A stretch of 64,000 bases of DNA from the NCBI GenBank assembly GCA_949316235.1, contig OX438741.1:42638567-42702566 (forward strand). Reading direction: 5' to 3'. A program made the translations under genes and the position numbers. The DNA comes from Oegoconia quadripuncta (lineage: Eukaryota; Arthropoda; Insecta; Lepidoptera; Autostichidae). The first letter of the stretch is position 1. Each line of letters starts with the position of its first letter. A model generated the notes under the pieces. That model had not been told where the DNA came from. It saw nothing but the letters and a program-made list of their open reading frames with translations, and ran no database searches. Below are positions 63,031-64,000 of this stretch, in pieces.

Positions 63031-63104
63031 GTACACACAGCGTTAGCACGAATACATTCCATTAAAACACTGGTAATATTAATACTAAGAACATTTTAAT
63101 AAAT

Positions 63105-63425
63105 TATTGGTGTAAAAACAAATACTTATCTATTGTTTACACAAATACTTGCCAATTGTTTACATCAATAGTTACCAAATGTTTACACTACTAGATTCCA
63201 AGACTTAATTTGTCAGGATTTACAATTGTTTACACCAATAGTTTCCAAGTGTTTGTCAACAATGCACAAATAGTTGCCAATTGTTTACATCAATAGTTAC
63301 CAAGTGTTTACACTACTATATTCCAATAGTTAATTTGTCAGCAATTACAATTGTTTACACCAATATTTACCAATAGTTACCAAGTGTTTACACCACTAGA
63401 TTTCAACCAATATTTTCCAATTATG
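63105..63425. repeat. Degenerate minisatellite in Rbcn-3B intron
   Basis: ATTGTTTAC, CAATAGTTACCAA and GTGTTTACAC recur. A longer unit of about 125 bp is seen twice (from 63141 and 63266), with a partial third. Confidence 0.75.
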
Positions 63426-63442
63426 TGCACCAATTGTTGCAG

Positions 63443-63589
63443 GTTGTTCACTTCGAAGCTGCATTGGGAGTTGAGCACCACCCTGACTACTAACCACCTC
63501 CTCTCCATCGTGGCGCTGGCCAACACCCTCATGTCAATGAGCAACGCCAGCTTCGTGCCCGAACAGGAGGTCGCCAGGAGACTGCACAG
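63443..63589 (+). CDS. Rbcn-3B: WDR7 / Rabconnectin-3 beta, internal exon C
   Basis: Completes the Arg codon and continues LFTSKLHWELSTTLTTNHLL, SIVALANTLMSMSNASFVPE, QEVARRLHR. Acceptor TTGTTGCAG ends at 63442; donor GTACCC at 63590. The intron before it (63031-63442, 412 bp) is largely a degenerate minisatellite. Confidence 0.8.
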
Positions 63590-63736
63590 GTACCCAACGT
63601 TTTTAGGGTACCTTACCTTGAAATTATTAGCTGTCTGTCTGTCCGTCAAAAAACGTTTTCTCGTGAATGGGATTACCAACTGCTAAGGTCTACGCGTTTT
63701 CCGGCAGCCGTGTTAAGCAATGTCTGATGCTGTCAG

Positions 63737-64000
63737 TTTTTTTTTATGCACAACGGGTTAGCAGTAGGCCTCAATCACATCTGATGTTGAGCGAAGGGGG
63801 AAGTGTACTGACCTGGAAACCCAAATATTTGGGGAACTGGCTATCTTATCTCTGACAACCGGAACACAATAATACTATTAATATTGCTGTTTGGCGGCAG
63901 ATTTAGATAAGATGGTGGTAGCTAGCCAGGCGGGCATTTAAAATGCCCTGCCACCAACCAAACCGAGTACTAAACATGTACCCCGCTTGGGATCGATCCC
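63737..64000 (-). mobile_element. SINE-1, runs off the window
   Basis: Tail TTTTTTATGCACAACGGG, body with AACATT/ATATTGCTGTTTGGCGGC, up to TGTACCCCGCTTGGGATCGA in the head. Confidence 0.8.

Overview
The window looks like accessory, transposon-rich chromosomal DNA from a moth or butterfly (Lepidoptera). The evidence is the AT-rich base composition, many short non-autonomous Helitrons of the lepidopteran Lep1 type, three tRNA-headed SINE families, CR1-like and RTE-like LINE tails, mariner elements, and an insect cuticle-protein gene with a typical 4-codon first exon. Only three host genes are supported. (1) A low-complexity cuticular protein lies on the minus strand (exon 1 at 16117-16128, exon 2 at 15298-15984), with TATA box, initiator and poly(A) signal. 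(2) A U1 snRNA gene lies on the plus strand at 51771-51931, with one changed base in the U1-70K-binding loop. (3) Three internal exons of a WDR7 / Rabconnectin-3 beta orthologue lie on the plus strand (61280-61449, 62867-63030, 63443-63589), and the gene continues beyond the window.

Layout. 1-14.4 kb is a mosaic of CR1 and jockey-like LINE fragments, Helitrons, SINEs and several MITE families, plus a 93-bp minisatellite at 4.1-4.7 kb. 14.4-16.6 kb holds the cuticle gene in fairly unique sequence. 16.6-31.7 kb is again a repeat mosaic. 31.7-46 kb is dominated by four almost identical mariner elements; the last three lie in a 4,487-bp tandem duplication whose unit is one mariner plus a 3,167-bp spacer. 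46-61 kb holds long-inverted-repeat elements, more LINE and SINE remnants, the U1 gene and a CA microsatellite inside a Helitron. 61.2-64 kb is the Rabconnectin-3 beta gene with repeat-bearing introns.

The clearest story is the mariner cluster. Sequence markers show that the middle mariner of the duplication (40121-41440) is a left-B/right-A recombinant of its neighbours. This is the product expected from unequal crossing-over between two directly repeated mariners. Several nested insertions with recognisable target-site duplications give a relative order of transposition. A less explained pattern is a set of five segments in which a short word recurs about every 15 bp with variable spacers, two of them beside a GC-rich core and TTAGG-like tracts.

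All calls come from reading the sequence. Repeat boundaries are approximate unless a target-site duplication is given, and family names for LINEs and SINEs are by resemblance only.
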